Counted from the first letter of the stretch, positions 29,799-38,612 are shown. The stretch is DNA of 64,000 bases from Tricholoma matsutake (GCA_026075535.2 AP026544.2:9672001-9736000); one strand, 5' to 3'. Notes: a model not told the origin generated them from the letters alone. Numbers and translations are program-made.

Positions 29799-31213
29799 AT
29801 TGATTCAATTGGGCATGCTAAATTCTGTGCAGTTGTATGTGATAGTACAGGCAACACTCGCCTCTCTTGGAGGCTCCTTGTTGTGGAAGTCCCAACTGCA
29901 TTGAACTTGGCAGATATTGTTCACCATATCAGTAACATGTTGAAGGACATTATAAAGCTCAAATACTTCAAAAATAGCATCAAGGTTGTCTGTGGCATCA
30001 TCACAAAATTTCATATGTCCCACCTTGGAACTGCTGAACTCAAAGTGGCATGCAAGGCGCTGTGCACAGGTTCAGGACTTGAAGCAATTGGAAAAACACA
30101 GTTTGGTACCATTATTCTCTCAGCATGATCAGTCCAACAGACAATACCTGTGATTAAGAAGGTCATGCAAAATGGTAGTTTCGATCTTGAGGTAGGTCTA
30201 TTACTGTGACAAAGTTATTAGATTAATGCCCAATGTTAGGATCTTGCAACAAATTTTCAACCACACACATCTCACTCAACAATGGAGTTTGAGTTCCATC
30301 TTGCTCAATTAGTAAATGTTGGGATGCTGGGCATCAAGGCATTAGCCTGTCTCGAAGCTGTTGAAGCAACAGCTGCAGATGTCTTTATTTTCTGGCATGC
30401 TATGATACAAGCAATGAAGGACATTCTAACTAACCCAAAGCAAGAATTTCCTCAAGAAGTCCAACAACAAATCTTCGGGATTCTCAACAGCTGCCACCAA
30501 CAATTATTTGAAGATGAAAACTTATCTAATCAAGTTTATCTAGCAGCAACCTATCTTGATTCTAGTCAGTTCTTCTCATTTCTCAGTTTGAATAACAACT
30601 CAAGATTGACCACTGCTATAGCATACCTCAAGTCAGATCTATTTAAATCTGAAGCAGAGGACAATGATTCTTATGCTGGTATCCACCATGTTGCCACTTT
30701 CAAAAATCTTGCTCAGTTCCTCATGGATCTTGCTGAGAAAGAGATCAAGCATGGTGACAAGGAGGCATTTACTACATGGCGAAATTGTGCAGGGGCATTC
30801 AAGGCACAGTTTCTTGGTGAATTCAAAGTATATGTGCATCACCAATATCCCTTTAACTTGCCAGTTGATGAGAAGAAGGGTGTTTGAAGGTGGTGGAGCA
30901 CACTTCTTGGGTCTGATTCTATGGCAATACTCCCAGTGAATGCCTTTCTTCCATGAGTGATCATAGTTTGAGCTAATTCATACTTATCCAAAGCACCTTG
31001 CTATCAAGATCTATTCCATCCAAGTAAACTGAATGCCAGAAGAACAGACTGTGTCAACATTTACATGGCTGACACCTGCACTGTGCTCTCAGCTATCTGT
31101 TCCCCCAATGGCTTCAATGACTCAAATCTGTCAATTTTACAAAACTGAAGAGAAGGTGAACAATTTGTTTTGGACTTGTTTGACTGATGCTTATCATTTA
31201 TTTGAAGGCTCAT
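29799..31213 (+). pseudogene. hAT transposase of H1 (main part)
   Basis: Read over three frame breaks, the plus strand gives an hAT-type transposase without its N-terminus. It begins with AVVCDSTGNTRLSWRLL, whose Asp is a likely catalytic-core position (CDSTGNTR). LNLADIVHHISNMLKDI follows, then a helical insertion domain (30282-30887, with ADVFIFWHAMIQAMKDIL and LAATYLDSSQF). The end is the dimerisation-type region LAIKIYSIQVN, MPEEQTVSTFTWLTPALCSQ. The enzyme would cut and move H1. It is inactive here: a stop at 30126-30128, frame changes near 30890 and a solo LTR after 31217. Its tail resumes at 32209. Confidence 0.8.
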
Positions 31214-31217
31214 GCAG

Positions 31218-32204
31218 TGATAGGTCCACCTTGTGCTCTAAGCTCTGGGAACATCTCTGAATGCATCAACACATCACCACACATGCTCCCAAACCCCATG
31301 AACCCTGCGAGACTGCTCCGAAACTACTTTGAACAACTTTGAATGACTTTGCAACACTTTGAGCAGGTTTGAATGTCTTTGCAGCACCTTGAACATCTTT
31401 GGCCACCATATACCTATCACACCGCCCTTCAGATACATGCAGCACACCTTGTATGAGTTAGTGCATCGCATATCAAGCACCACCAGACACAAGGAGACAT
31501 GATGATGGGATTTTAGGATGTGATTGTGGTGCTTTGACATCTTGATGATATATTGGATCAATAAGACAGGTACCCGCAATAAATCATGACTCTATATGTT
31601 TTCCTTCTTATCATCTTTCATTTATTTTATGATTTGTGAAGTTCTTTATTGTTTTATATCTTGCCTCATGTATTCCTCATGTTTTATTTCCTTTTAAGTA
31701 CCACCTCTCCCAAACATATATAGCCTTGTACTAGCTACTTAGAATGACAGAAGAGAGCATCCTCTCACATCAATTGTCTGATTTAAGAGCAATTCTCTTG
31801 AGTCCAAGCCTCTCAACTTAGTCTCAAAGTTCAGTGTTTTATGCTGAACTTCTTTGAACTCTTTATACTAGCTTCTTGAAACAATTGTCTATCATCATTC
31901 CCATCTCAAGGCCTTTCTACATCATTATAGTCTATCCTCAGCCTTCGTCTAAGTCATCTTCATCCTCTATAAGCCCTTTGAACTGATTCAAACATCATCA
32001 AACTTCTTCGAACTTTCCTCAAACATTATTGCAGCGCTTCATACACTCTCTAACCTCATCGAACATCATTGGACCCTCTCTAAAGTTATTTCCCTAACCT
32101 CAGGTAACAGTGGTGATATTTAGTACCACCTTCCTCTAACCTGTGTTATACCATCCAAAGCCTTTTTGTGGGTTTTGCTTGGGTTTCCTGGTCGAGCATC
32201 ATCA
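31218..32204 (+). repeat. solo LTR in the hAT H1 transposase
   Basis: It runs TGATAGGTCC to CATCATCA and is flanked by GCAG on both sides (31214-31217 and 32205-32208), a 4-bp duplication. It interrupts the C-terminal part of the hAT transposase and matches 22195-23356. No internal retrotransposon sequence lies between the duplications, so it is a solo LTR left by recombination (inference). Confidence 0.7.
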
Positions 32205-32208
32205 GCAG

Positions 32209-32513
32209 GTACTAATTCAAAACCCTCTGTCAAATTTTTTGATATCAAGAATAAGTTCTTTTCAAAATCTGGCAGTAAATCCAAAAACCCACCCAATGAC
32301 AAAGATGACAGCTGGTTAGACAAGCCAAATCTTGACACATTCCCTCTAGAAGCATCTCTGGAGATCTCTGCCTCTGTGCACCTTTCTTCACAGTGTCTTG
32401 CTTCAGTTCTCTATGAGGATGGTCCCACTGGCTGTACTGCCACTCCTAGCATGACAGAAACTCTCAAGGAGCCTTCAGCAGTGCCAGATGACAACTTTTT
32501 GATGGAGCTGTAA
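32209..32513 (+). pseudogene. hAT transposase C-terminal tail of H1
   Basis: After the solo LTR the open frame reads TNSKPSVKFFDIKNKFFSKS and continues through a Ser/Pro/Asp-rich tail to a TAA at 32511-32513. Its position, and its start right after the GCAG duplication, suggest it is the end of the transposase interrupted at 31217, one base out of frame. Function is not known for this tail. Confidence 0.5.
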
Positions 32514-32526
32514 AAGTTTTGCAAAA

Positions 32527-32637
32527 TCATCACATGGAATATTTTACAAGTAAATTACAAGTAAATTATCTTCCCTAGTTTCAGTCCCATGTAAATTACC
32601 AGTAATTTACCTGGTTCAAATATTTTATGCAACCCTA
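32527..32637 (+). repeat. hAT H1 right inverted end and subterminal array
   Basis: GTAAATTAC units (AAGTAAATTACAAGTAAATT; TGTAAATTACCAGTAATTTA) precede TTTTATGCAACCCTA at the terminus. This mirrors the left end. Confidence 0.75.
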
Positions 32638-32645
32638 TCCATAAC

Positions 32646-33312
32646 AGATGTAGTGCACTGGCGTGGCAGAGCCCACTACATTGCCTCCTTCTCTTACCCT
32701 GCTCTGAGTCCAATGGTTTTTCTCATGTCCTGTCTCAGTCCACAACAGGACCAAAAGCACAGGCAAAAGGTCCTCCTCATCTCCGTCTGATCTCTGATCT
32801 TTTTTCTTTTTTTTTCATGATCGCCTCCTTCTGTCTCACCTCTTCTCCTCTCTTTTACTCACTCAGTGTGTCAATCTCAGAAGGTCTGTTCAATTTGGTT
32901 ATTGCCCATATTTGCCAGTGGGCCATTGTATGTCTTACTCTCTGGTGGTTGTCAGATTAACCTGGAGCACAGAAAACCCATTTTCCTGCCCCCAGACATG
33001 GACCTGTACGTTCAGCATCACAGCATGCAAGAGTCCTGGAACTTTGTCAAGTTTATCCATTGTTCCAAATCCCTCTCGCGATTTCCTGTTCCTACTGTTG
33101 CAAATGTTGTTGGTCTCAAACTGAATGCTATTGACCCAGCACATTTTCCAGGTCATGTGATCTCGCAAATTTCCAGAATATCATGTGATTGCATCAAACT
33201 TGCATGTCGCGTCATGTAAAATTCTCCTCATCTGAGTTCTCGTGCATCATTTCTTGGGACTGTTAACATCTGGCATCAATAATTAGGGCCATTGACTTCT
33301 GATGGATTCTGA
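32646..33312. other. unassigned region
   Basis: A plus-strand frame at 32866-33219 has no recognised domain. The stretch may be the N-terminal or upstream part of the MULE fragment that follows. Confidence 0.3.
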
Positions 33313-33993
33313 GGACTGAGTCCCATTCAAAGTCCACGATGGTGCAACTCCTGCAAGACATCAAAGGTCTTAGATAACTTCAAAATTGCCAGAACAGGCT
33401 TTTCATTGACTTGCTTGGCATGTCTGACTGCAAGGCAGAGGAAGAATGTACTGAAAAAGAACAGAACTGGGCATCATATAGCTTCTGGTACCACTGGAGA
33501 CTTGTCTGATTCTAGCCTTGATGATGAGGAAGATAATGATGAACAGGAGAATTTTTCTCTCCTGTCTGAACTTAGCATTGATGCATTTCTGGATGCTATT
33601 TCTGATGCTGAAGAGGGTGTTTCCTCTCTCCTGGCTTGTGTAGACCTGTCTTCCCTCAGGTCTGAAGGGCCCAGGGAAAAAGCTGATACTCTGGCAAAGA
33701 GTGTATGGGAATGAATCAAGTATTGATTTGTGTACCACAGTGTATACCATTCAAAGCAGTTTACAACTGCACACTACATGTACCATTGCTCCCAAGTGTG
33801 TGAGCACCAGCATAAACCAAAGAAGGGCAGACATGCAGGTGCAAAGTTATGGGACAAAAATGCAATCGATACTTTTGATTGCCATGGCTGGCTATTCATA
33901 ACTGTTACAGAAGGAAGTGATATTGTGAATGTGAAATTCCAGCACAAAGATGATCATGTTCCTTACTGGAATATTGATGTTCCCCAAAGATGA
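33313..33993 (+). pseudogene. MULE-type transposase, N-terminal part
   Basis: The frame carries a zinc-ribbon-like motif CNSCKTSK...LTCLACLTARQRKN (two CX2C pairs near 33343-33440). An acidic spacer follows (SLDDEEDNDEQENF), then a second Cys/His region HYMYHCSQVCEHQHKPKKGR and FDCHGWLFITVTEGSD with FQHKDDHVPYWNIDVP. This order is what I know from Mutator-like transposases of Agaricomycetes, where the N-terminus binds DNA. Two stops at 33715 and 33730 interrupt it. It ends after DVPQR at 33993, where a differently oriented MULE piece begins. Confidence 0.65.
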
Positions 33994-34009
33994 TAATTGT
34001 TATTCATAA

Positions 34010-34778
34010 TTTCAGCACAAGCAATATATGCAGGGGTAACTTTATTAATCAGGAGGTAGTCAAGTCTAGGTCAGGCAACATAATGGAGATAGTCATGCTT
34101 TAACTGGTGCCAGAAATTTTCAACACTCATAGTGGTTCTAAGTCTTGAAAGGATTGGGGATGTAGATCTTGCCCAAAGCTTCCACATTTTTGGTGAATAC
34201 CAGCATGCCCATAAATATCCCCATACTTCTCTAAGTCCTTGAATGTGACAAAAGTTATACATCTCATATACTGCATTCTGGCATATTTTTTTAGCAGTCC
34301 ATTTTCCTTCATGTTCAGCAAAAAGAGTATGTTGACAAAAATGTTTTGTGAACATATGAAGAATTTGTTTCCAATGGGGTGCAGGGCAAAAAACATAATT
34401 TGGATTGCTTGACTTGACCTCTTCTTCTTCAAACATCCAGTCAGGACCATCTTCTGCATCAGTCTCAATATCCTTAGAGATAAATTGTTCCACTTTTTCA
34501 GATAGGTCTCCACTATCATTGCTGTCATTCTCCATGGTATGGTCTTCTTCAGTTCTCTGTTGCCTGGGTAATGGAACAACAGACTGAACAATTCCATTCA
34601 ACCAAATAGTTAAGTGTGGACCAGCTGGTGCTTGCTCTGGTGCAGTGTTCTGAAGGACACCACCAAGTCTGATTTTTAAATGTGGAATAGCTTTTGCTGC
34701 AACCATAGTATCTGTGTGTTTTTTTTTTGACTGTGCTATTGGAACAGATGTCTCTGAAATCCAATCAAACTCCTTCAT
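34010..34778 (-). pseudogene. MULE-type transposase, C-terminal part, inverted
   Basis: On the minus strand, 34778-34071 encodes YVFCPAPHWKQILHMFTKHF, GLREVWGYLWACWYSPKMWK and RLRTTMSVENFWHQLKHDYL. These are hallmarks of the C-terminal half of basidiomycete MULE transposases. After one stop it continues PRLDYLLINKVTPAYIACAE to about 34010. This piece points toward the N-terminal fragment at 33313-33993, so one half has been inverted or two copies are juxtaposed. Neither half is intact. No MULE ends were recognised. Confidence 0.7.
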
Positions 34779-34818
34779 TGCCTCCTTATCATCATAATAT
34801 TTGGGTCTTCTTCGAGCT

Positions 34819-35220
34819 CTTTACACTGCCCCACGTATTCCTGGAGGAATCCTGGTCTTCCTGGTAGGACTACCAGGATTCCTGGTTATCCCTGCCACAG
34901 CCATTGTTCACCAAATGTTGCATTCCTGGCTGTTTTTCCTCCAGTGGGATTCCTGGTTCAGTCCTGGTATATTCCTGGTAAATCAGGCTCTTCCTGGTAC
35001 TATTCCAGGAATTCCCCAGGACTTGGACTCTCAGGAATCTGGGGGGACTGACCAGGAATCCTGTAGGACTCTATAAGAGTAACCAGGACTCTGTAGGACT
35101 CATCAGGACTCACAAGGACTCACAAGGAATCCAGTAGGATTGAACCAGGACTCACCAGGACTCACCAGGACTCACCAGGAATCCAGTAGGATTGAACCAG
35201 GAGTCCTTACTACTACTAAG
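34819..35220 (+). repeat. left inverted end and subterminal repeats of HPX copy 2
   Basis: After the 34-bp end, units such as ATTCCTGGAGGAATCCTGG, GGACTACCAGGATTCCTGG and, at 35096-35210, repeated GGACTCACCA and AATCCAGTAGGATTGAACCA fill the region. In copy 1 the equivalent units read ATCGG/TAGG instead of CCAGG/CTGG. Each copy therefore has its own, internally consistent repeat type. Confidence 0.75.
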
Positions 35221-35240
35221 TAATAAAATAAATAACATGA

Positions 35241-35313
35241 GCTGGAATTGAACCCTAGGCATGAGACAACCACATTTTAGCACAGCCAATATAACAACTA
35301 CACCACATAGACT
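35241..35313 (-). ncRNA. tRNA-like module B (HPX copy 2)
   Basis: The minus strand reads TGTGGTGTAGTTGTTA (box A-like) and then GGGTTCAATTCCAGC (box B-like). It is equivalent to 8786-8864 of copy 1. It is probably a tRNA-derived internal promoter. A functional tRNA fold is not seen. Confidence 0.55.
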
Positions 35314-35548
35314 TATGAGGTATGTCAATGTCCACTTACTGCTCTAGGTACCATTGGGGCGGCTGTGCATGACAAAGCACACAGCCGCATATCAACATTG
35401 CCAGCTCATCATCCACCCATCATCACCACTCTCGACGACGACGCCACCTCCCTTCCACTGCCTCCCCTCCATCAACACCTGTCGCCACTGCTCCTATGGC
35501 CACCACCACCTCGTCTAATGCCGCCAACGGCCGCATTTGAACCACCTC

Positions 35549-35641
35549 GGGCCCAAATGATGACAGATGTCGTTTGGGGCCCAGGTAATGTTTTTTACTT
35601 TTTTTTTATTGAATTAACTAATATTTTCTTTCCTTCTTTAG
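35549..35641 (+). other. hairpin-exon module 1 (HPX copy 2)
   Basis: GGGCCCAAATGA at 35549 pairs imperfectly with GTCGTTTGGGGCCC ending at 35582. AG and then a GTAATG donor at 35585 follow, with a T-rich intron, a TTAACTAA branch-like site and a TTTAG acceptor at 35641. The exon resumes GTTCTAAC. The intron is 57 nt. Confidence 0.7.
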
Positions 35642-35753
35642 GTTCTAACTATATCATGACAACAAGACAACACCAAACAACAAACGAAGAACGACGCGCG
35701 AGCGACAGACGACAGATGACAAACAACAAACAACAAACAACAAACAAGGAAAC

Positions 35754-35856
35754 GGGCCCAAACGACATACATCGTCGTTTGGGCCCCAGGTAAGTTTTTT
35801 TTTTGTTCGTTTCATTCTTTTTTGATTAATATTAGTTTTCTTTTGAATTTTTATAG
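35754..35856 (+). other. hairpin-exon module 2 (HPX copy 2)
   Basis: GGGCCCAAACGAC pairs with GTCGTTTGGGCCC (35754-35786). Then come CAG and a GTAAGT donor at 35790, ten T, an ATTAAT region and a TTTTTATAG acceptor at 35856. The intron is 67 nt. Confidence 0.75.
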
Positions 35857-36208
35857 TTTCTCATTGTATGATGCGACCCACCACCACCACCGCACCCTCC
35901 ACCGCCGTGAGCAGCTGCTCGTGGGGTGGAAATGGGGAGCGACGATGAGGACCACGGAGACGGAGACGAGGAGCCGCAAACGGCGAGAGCAGCAGGGTGG
36001 CAAGACAAGGACGGGAGGACAACGGACGACCACGAAAACAACGGGACAGGGAGGACAATGGACAACAAGCACGACCACGCAACAATGACAGGACACCAGC
36101 ACCAGGGAACGCAACACAGCCAGGACAGCGACAGCGAAGCCAGGACGACAAACGGGTGCGAGGACGGAGACGACCACGCAACGACAACAGGACACCAGCA
36201 CCAGGGAA

Positions 36209-36300
36209 CGCCCAGGAGACGTCGATGACGTCTCTTGGGCCATAAGTAAGTTTTTTTTCTCTTATTTTTTTGGTCACTGACAAAACTTTTTAAGTACTAG
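36209..36300 (+). other. hairpin-exon module 3 (HPX copy 2)
   Basis: GCCCAGGAGACGTC pairs with GACGTCTCTTGGGC (one G-T pair, 36210-36240). GTAAGT starts at 36246, followed by a T-run, CACTGAC as branch-like site and ACTAG as acceptor at 36300. The intron is 55 nt. This hairpin sequence type (AGGAGACGTC) is the one shared with copy 4 and, as AAGAGACGTC, with copy 3. Confidence 0.7.
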
Positions 36301-36331
36301 CTACTGACTACGATGAGACTGGATGGAACAC

Positions 36332-36429
36332 GGGCCCAAACGACGCAGATCGCGTCGTTTGGGCCCTACGTAATTTTTTTTTGTTTTTTGTTTTTATAAA
36401 CTAACTAACTCGTTTCTTTTGTTTTATAG
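36332..36429 (+). other. hairpin-exon module 4 (HPX copy 2)
   Basis: GGGCCCAAACGACGC pairs perfectly with GCGTCGTTTGGGCCC (36332-36366). TAC and a GTAATT donor at 36370 follow, with a T-run, CTAACTAAC branch site and TTTTATAG acceptor at 36429. The exon resumes GTTCTACTC. The intron is 60 nt. Confidence 0.75.
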
Positions 36430-36867
36430 GTTCTACTCTACTGGTAATGACGGCTGGACACGAGACAACCCAACACACCCACCCCACCCCTGCGAGCCTC
36501 TGCTCGTAGGGTGGATCGTGAGTGTGTGCAGTCGACAACGACAACGCCACCGCCTACCAGCACCAGAACCCCAAGAAGGCAAAGCACGGCCACCAACCAT
36601 GACGGACGATGACAACAGGGCCAACGACACACCACCCACCTCCAGCCCCATGAGCCACTGCTCATGGGGTGGATTGCGGGTAGAATGGCGATGACGGCCA
36701 CCACCACACAGCAGGAGATGGCCAGGACAGCAACGACGACCAGGAAGGGCACAGCGACCAGGAGCAGCACGGAAACAACGCCCAGGACGGCAACGACGAG
36801 GACAGCGACCACGAAGGCCCGGCACCCAGGACGACGGGGACAGGACGACAGGCACGACTCACCAGGC

Positions 36868-37110
36868 CGCCCCCGCATTTTGATGGGGCAGTTTTTTTCA
36901 TTTTTAATTTATGGTGATACCTTCCCCCTTGCCCACATTTTACGTGGGTGAGGGGTTTTTCTTTATAATTGTAGTGCTCCCCTCATGTTCAATGCGAGGG
37001 GAGATTAGTTTTATATGTATATATTTGTAGGACTCCCCCTCGCACCTTGTGTGGGGGAGGTTTTTTTTTTATGTAATTAATGGTGTATCCCTCGCGTCCA
37101 ACGCGAGGGA
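36868..37110 (+). repeat. gamma hairpin array of HPX copy 2
   Basis: Five successive hairpins have C-rich 5' arms and G-rich 3' arms, spaced about 55 bp with T-rich spacers: CCGCCCCCGCA/TGGGGCAG (36868), CCCCCTTGCCCAC/GTGGGTGAGGGG (36925), CTCCCCTCATG/TGCGAGGGGAG (36976), CTCCCCCTCGCAC/GTGTGGGGGAG (37033) and ATCCCTCGCGT/ACGCGAGGGAT (37088). They lie between the exon modules and tRNA-like module A. Confidence 0.7.
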
Positions 37111-37215
37111 TGTAGTTAATAAATTTTATTTGATCTTAATTGTGAGCTTCGAGAGAGAAATAGCTAAGTTTGAGTTTGAGGGTATAAATACACTTTTACA
37201 TTGCAGCTAATAATT

Positions 37216-37310
37216 CTCCTGTGGCTCAACTGGTTAAGCACTTGTTTGGTTTGTCATGTGATTCTTGATCATGAGTTCTAGAGTTCTAGAGTTCAATCCC
37301 TGCTCTGAAC
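37216..37310 (+). ncRNA. tRNA-like module A (HPX copy 2)
   Basis: It reads TCCTGTGGCTCAACTGGTTA (box A) and ends GAGTTCAATCCCTGC (box B-like). A short duplication, AGTTCTAG, precedes box B. It is equivalent to 7431-7508 of copy 1 and 62510-62580 of copy 3. Confidence 0.6.
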
Positions 37311-37417
37311 AAGTTTATTTTGTAGGTACTTTGTGAAATTCATGAAGTCCAAAGCACTTGAAACTTGTAAGATATCTCTAATTGACTTTCCATTATGGTA
37401 TGACTTTAGGGTACTGA

Positions 37418-37508
37418 GCACTGGATTCCTGGTGAGTCCTGGTGAGTCCTACTGGATTCCTGGTGAGTCCTACTGGATTCCTCCAGGACTATGTGGGGCA
37501 GTGTAAAG
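37418..37508 (+). repeat. right subterminal repeats and inverted end of HPX copy 2
   Basis: GGATTCCTGGTGAGTCC is repeated three times and leads into the 34-bp inverted end, which finishes GGGGCAGTGTAAAG at 37508. Confidence 0.75.
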
Positions 37509-37646
37509 TTCAGCAATGTATGGAGAGATGGGGGTGTCCATATTTGGCAAGTGGACAAAGTCAGTATACTGTATAGAAGGGGTGAGACGAGAAGATTACT
37601 AGCAGTTTTGAAAAATATCTTGCATAGAGAAATTAATGTGGGCAAG

Positions 37647-37960
37647 TTAGACAGAATAAAAACTGTACCTTGATATAGTATCATTTGATTGTTGGAAATG
37701 TTCTCCTACATGACAAATTGATAACCCTGTTACACACTTGTACAGAAATATGGCCAGTTGCTCCTCCAGAAGGACACCCCTAGAGTGATCAACACCTATA
37801 ATTTGGAGGTATGCTACAATAATTTTGAAGACATGCAAGTGTACCCTGAGTTCACAATGAATCCGTTCTGGATGGCCCTCCAGCATTTCTGCAACCCAGG
37901 CAGCACCAGTTAAACCAGAGGTGTGATAAGGAGTTTTATTGTAAAGTGGTGAAGCATAGG
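37647..37960 (-). pseudogene. PIF/Harbinger transposase N-terminal fragment
   Basis: The minus strand encodes TGAAWVAEMLEGHPERIHCE, VHLHVFKIIVAYLQIIG, VLLEEQLAIFLYKCVTGLSI and HVGEHFQQSNDTISRY. This is the helix-turn-helix N-terminal region of basidiomycete Harbinger transposases (compare 51600-51380). The DDE domain is absent. It ends about 140 bp from the right end of HPX copy 2. Confidence 0.8.
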
Positions 37961-38479
37961 CAATTGCAGCATGTGCAACAAAATGACAACCAAAGCTGAA
38001 ACCTGGAAGGTGAACCTCCTCCTTTGCTCATCATCCATTTGTAAGCAGAAGAAGTGGGGGTTGAAACAATGACAAGACTACCTCTCCCAGCCACATCTGA
38101 TGAAAGAAATCCTTTGTGTATTTAAGATCCGATAGATCCTATGGAAACCACTGGCAAAATACATGCAGGATGTAACAGAGCAGAATCCCACCAAGGTCAC
38201 ATTATATCGGCACACATTAGCATGTTATATTGGCATGCTCAGGCTATATCAACATTATATCGTGCTGTTTCTATTTGCCAACTGATTGCTGATTACTAAT
38301 GTTTACACATCCGGCATTTCTCAGCAGCCATGAAACACATGTGAGAATTTCTCAAATTTCCATTGCTGACCACCCTCTAAGTTAGGCATTGGCACAGAGC
38401 TTGAAAGCACAATAATGAAAATGAAAGTGAAAATGACCATTTTTGTAGAATTGGAGGTTAAAGGTTCAATTTTTCGGTT
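37961..38479. other. unassigned region
   Basis: Short repeats of ACATTATATCG and TTATATTGGCATGC lie at 38196-38265. No gene was recognised. The left end of a MITE relative may lie here. Confidence 0.3.
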
Positions 38480-38590
38480 CATTCTCATCTCATTCTGAAG
38501 TTCATTTTTGAAAAATGGAACAAAAATGAAAACTGAAAATGAGCCCAAAATTGGTTACTCTGAACCAACTCTGAACAACCCTAATAGTTG
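38480..38590. repeat. right part of a MITE related to 59889-60285
   Basis: AAAAATGGAACAAAAATGAA and TGAACAACCCTAATAG resemble the right end of the MITE at 59889-60285 (CCGTGAACAACCCTAATAG). The mirrored left end is not found. Confidence 0.45.
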
Positions 38591-38612
38591 GTTGAGGAAG
38601 GCAGTTCACACT

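Larger units (their letters stand above)
21834..32637 (+). mobile_element. hAT element H1, swollen by later insertions
   Basis: The left end TAGGGTTGCATAAAA (21834) and the right end TTTTATGCAACCCTA (to 32637) are exact inverted repeats. Both are followed inward by arrays of GTAATTTAC/GTAAATTAC. The 8 bp outside are CCCATAAC (21826-21833) and TCCATAAC (32638-32645), identical but for one C/T. An hAT transposase on the plus strand lies inside (29799-31213 and 32209-32513). These facts make the two ends, 10.8 kb apart, one insertion. Two solo LTRs, a copia fragment and gypsy element D account for most of the excess length. Confidence 0.8.
35902..36672 (+). repeat. alpha hairpins of HPX copy 2
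   Basis: Three hairpins lie at 35902-35929 (CGTGAGCA/TGCTCGTG core), 36487-36513 (CCTGCGAGC/GCTCGTAGG) and 36644-36672 (CCCCATGAGC/GCTCATGGGG). Each is preceded by CCACC or CC(A/G)CC and followed by GGGTGGA. Arm sequence varies, with pairing kept. Confidence 0.75.
34819..37508 (+). mobile_element. HPX copy 2 (complete, 2690 bp)
   Basis: The ends at 34819-34852 and 37475-37508 are 34-bp inverted repeats with two mismatches, starting CTTTACACTGCCCCAC and continuing into TCCTGGAGGAATCC. Subterminal ATTCCTGG/AGTCCTG-type units fill 34840-35215 and 37418-37490. In order then come tRNA-like module B (35241-35313, minus), four exon-intron modules (35549-36429), three alpha hairpins, a run of gamma hairpins (36868-37110) and tRNA-like module A (37216-37310, plus). 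No transposase is encoded. No flanking duplication was found (left TTCGAGCT, right TTCAGCAA differ), so this copy may have been rearranged at one edge. Confidence 0.85.

Noticed and set aside
22195..32204. One long LTR retrotransposon bounded by the two matching 1-kb repeats
   Set aside because: The second repeat has its own GCAG duplication and interrupts an hAT transposase whose ends lie outside both repeats. Two solo LTRs explain this better.
35096..35215. CRISPR-like spaced repeats (GGACTCACCA units)
   Set aside because: Units are contiguous and variable, without unique spacers. They are transposon subterminal repeats in a eukaryotic context.
35851..36283. Several overlapping open frames of 100-140 codons on both strands
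   Set aside because: They are in HPX copy 2 exon sequence with extreme base bias. Overlap in many frames at once is typical of composition effects.
37216..37310. Functional tRNA gene
   Set aside because: Only the D-arm and box B-like parts are preserved. Acceptor and anticodon stems do not pair, and the same module recurs at fixed places in HPX copies.
34811..37516. Target duplication for HPX copy 2
   Set aside because: TTCGAGCT and TTCAGCAA are only loosely alike. This is not enough to claim a duplication.
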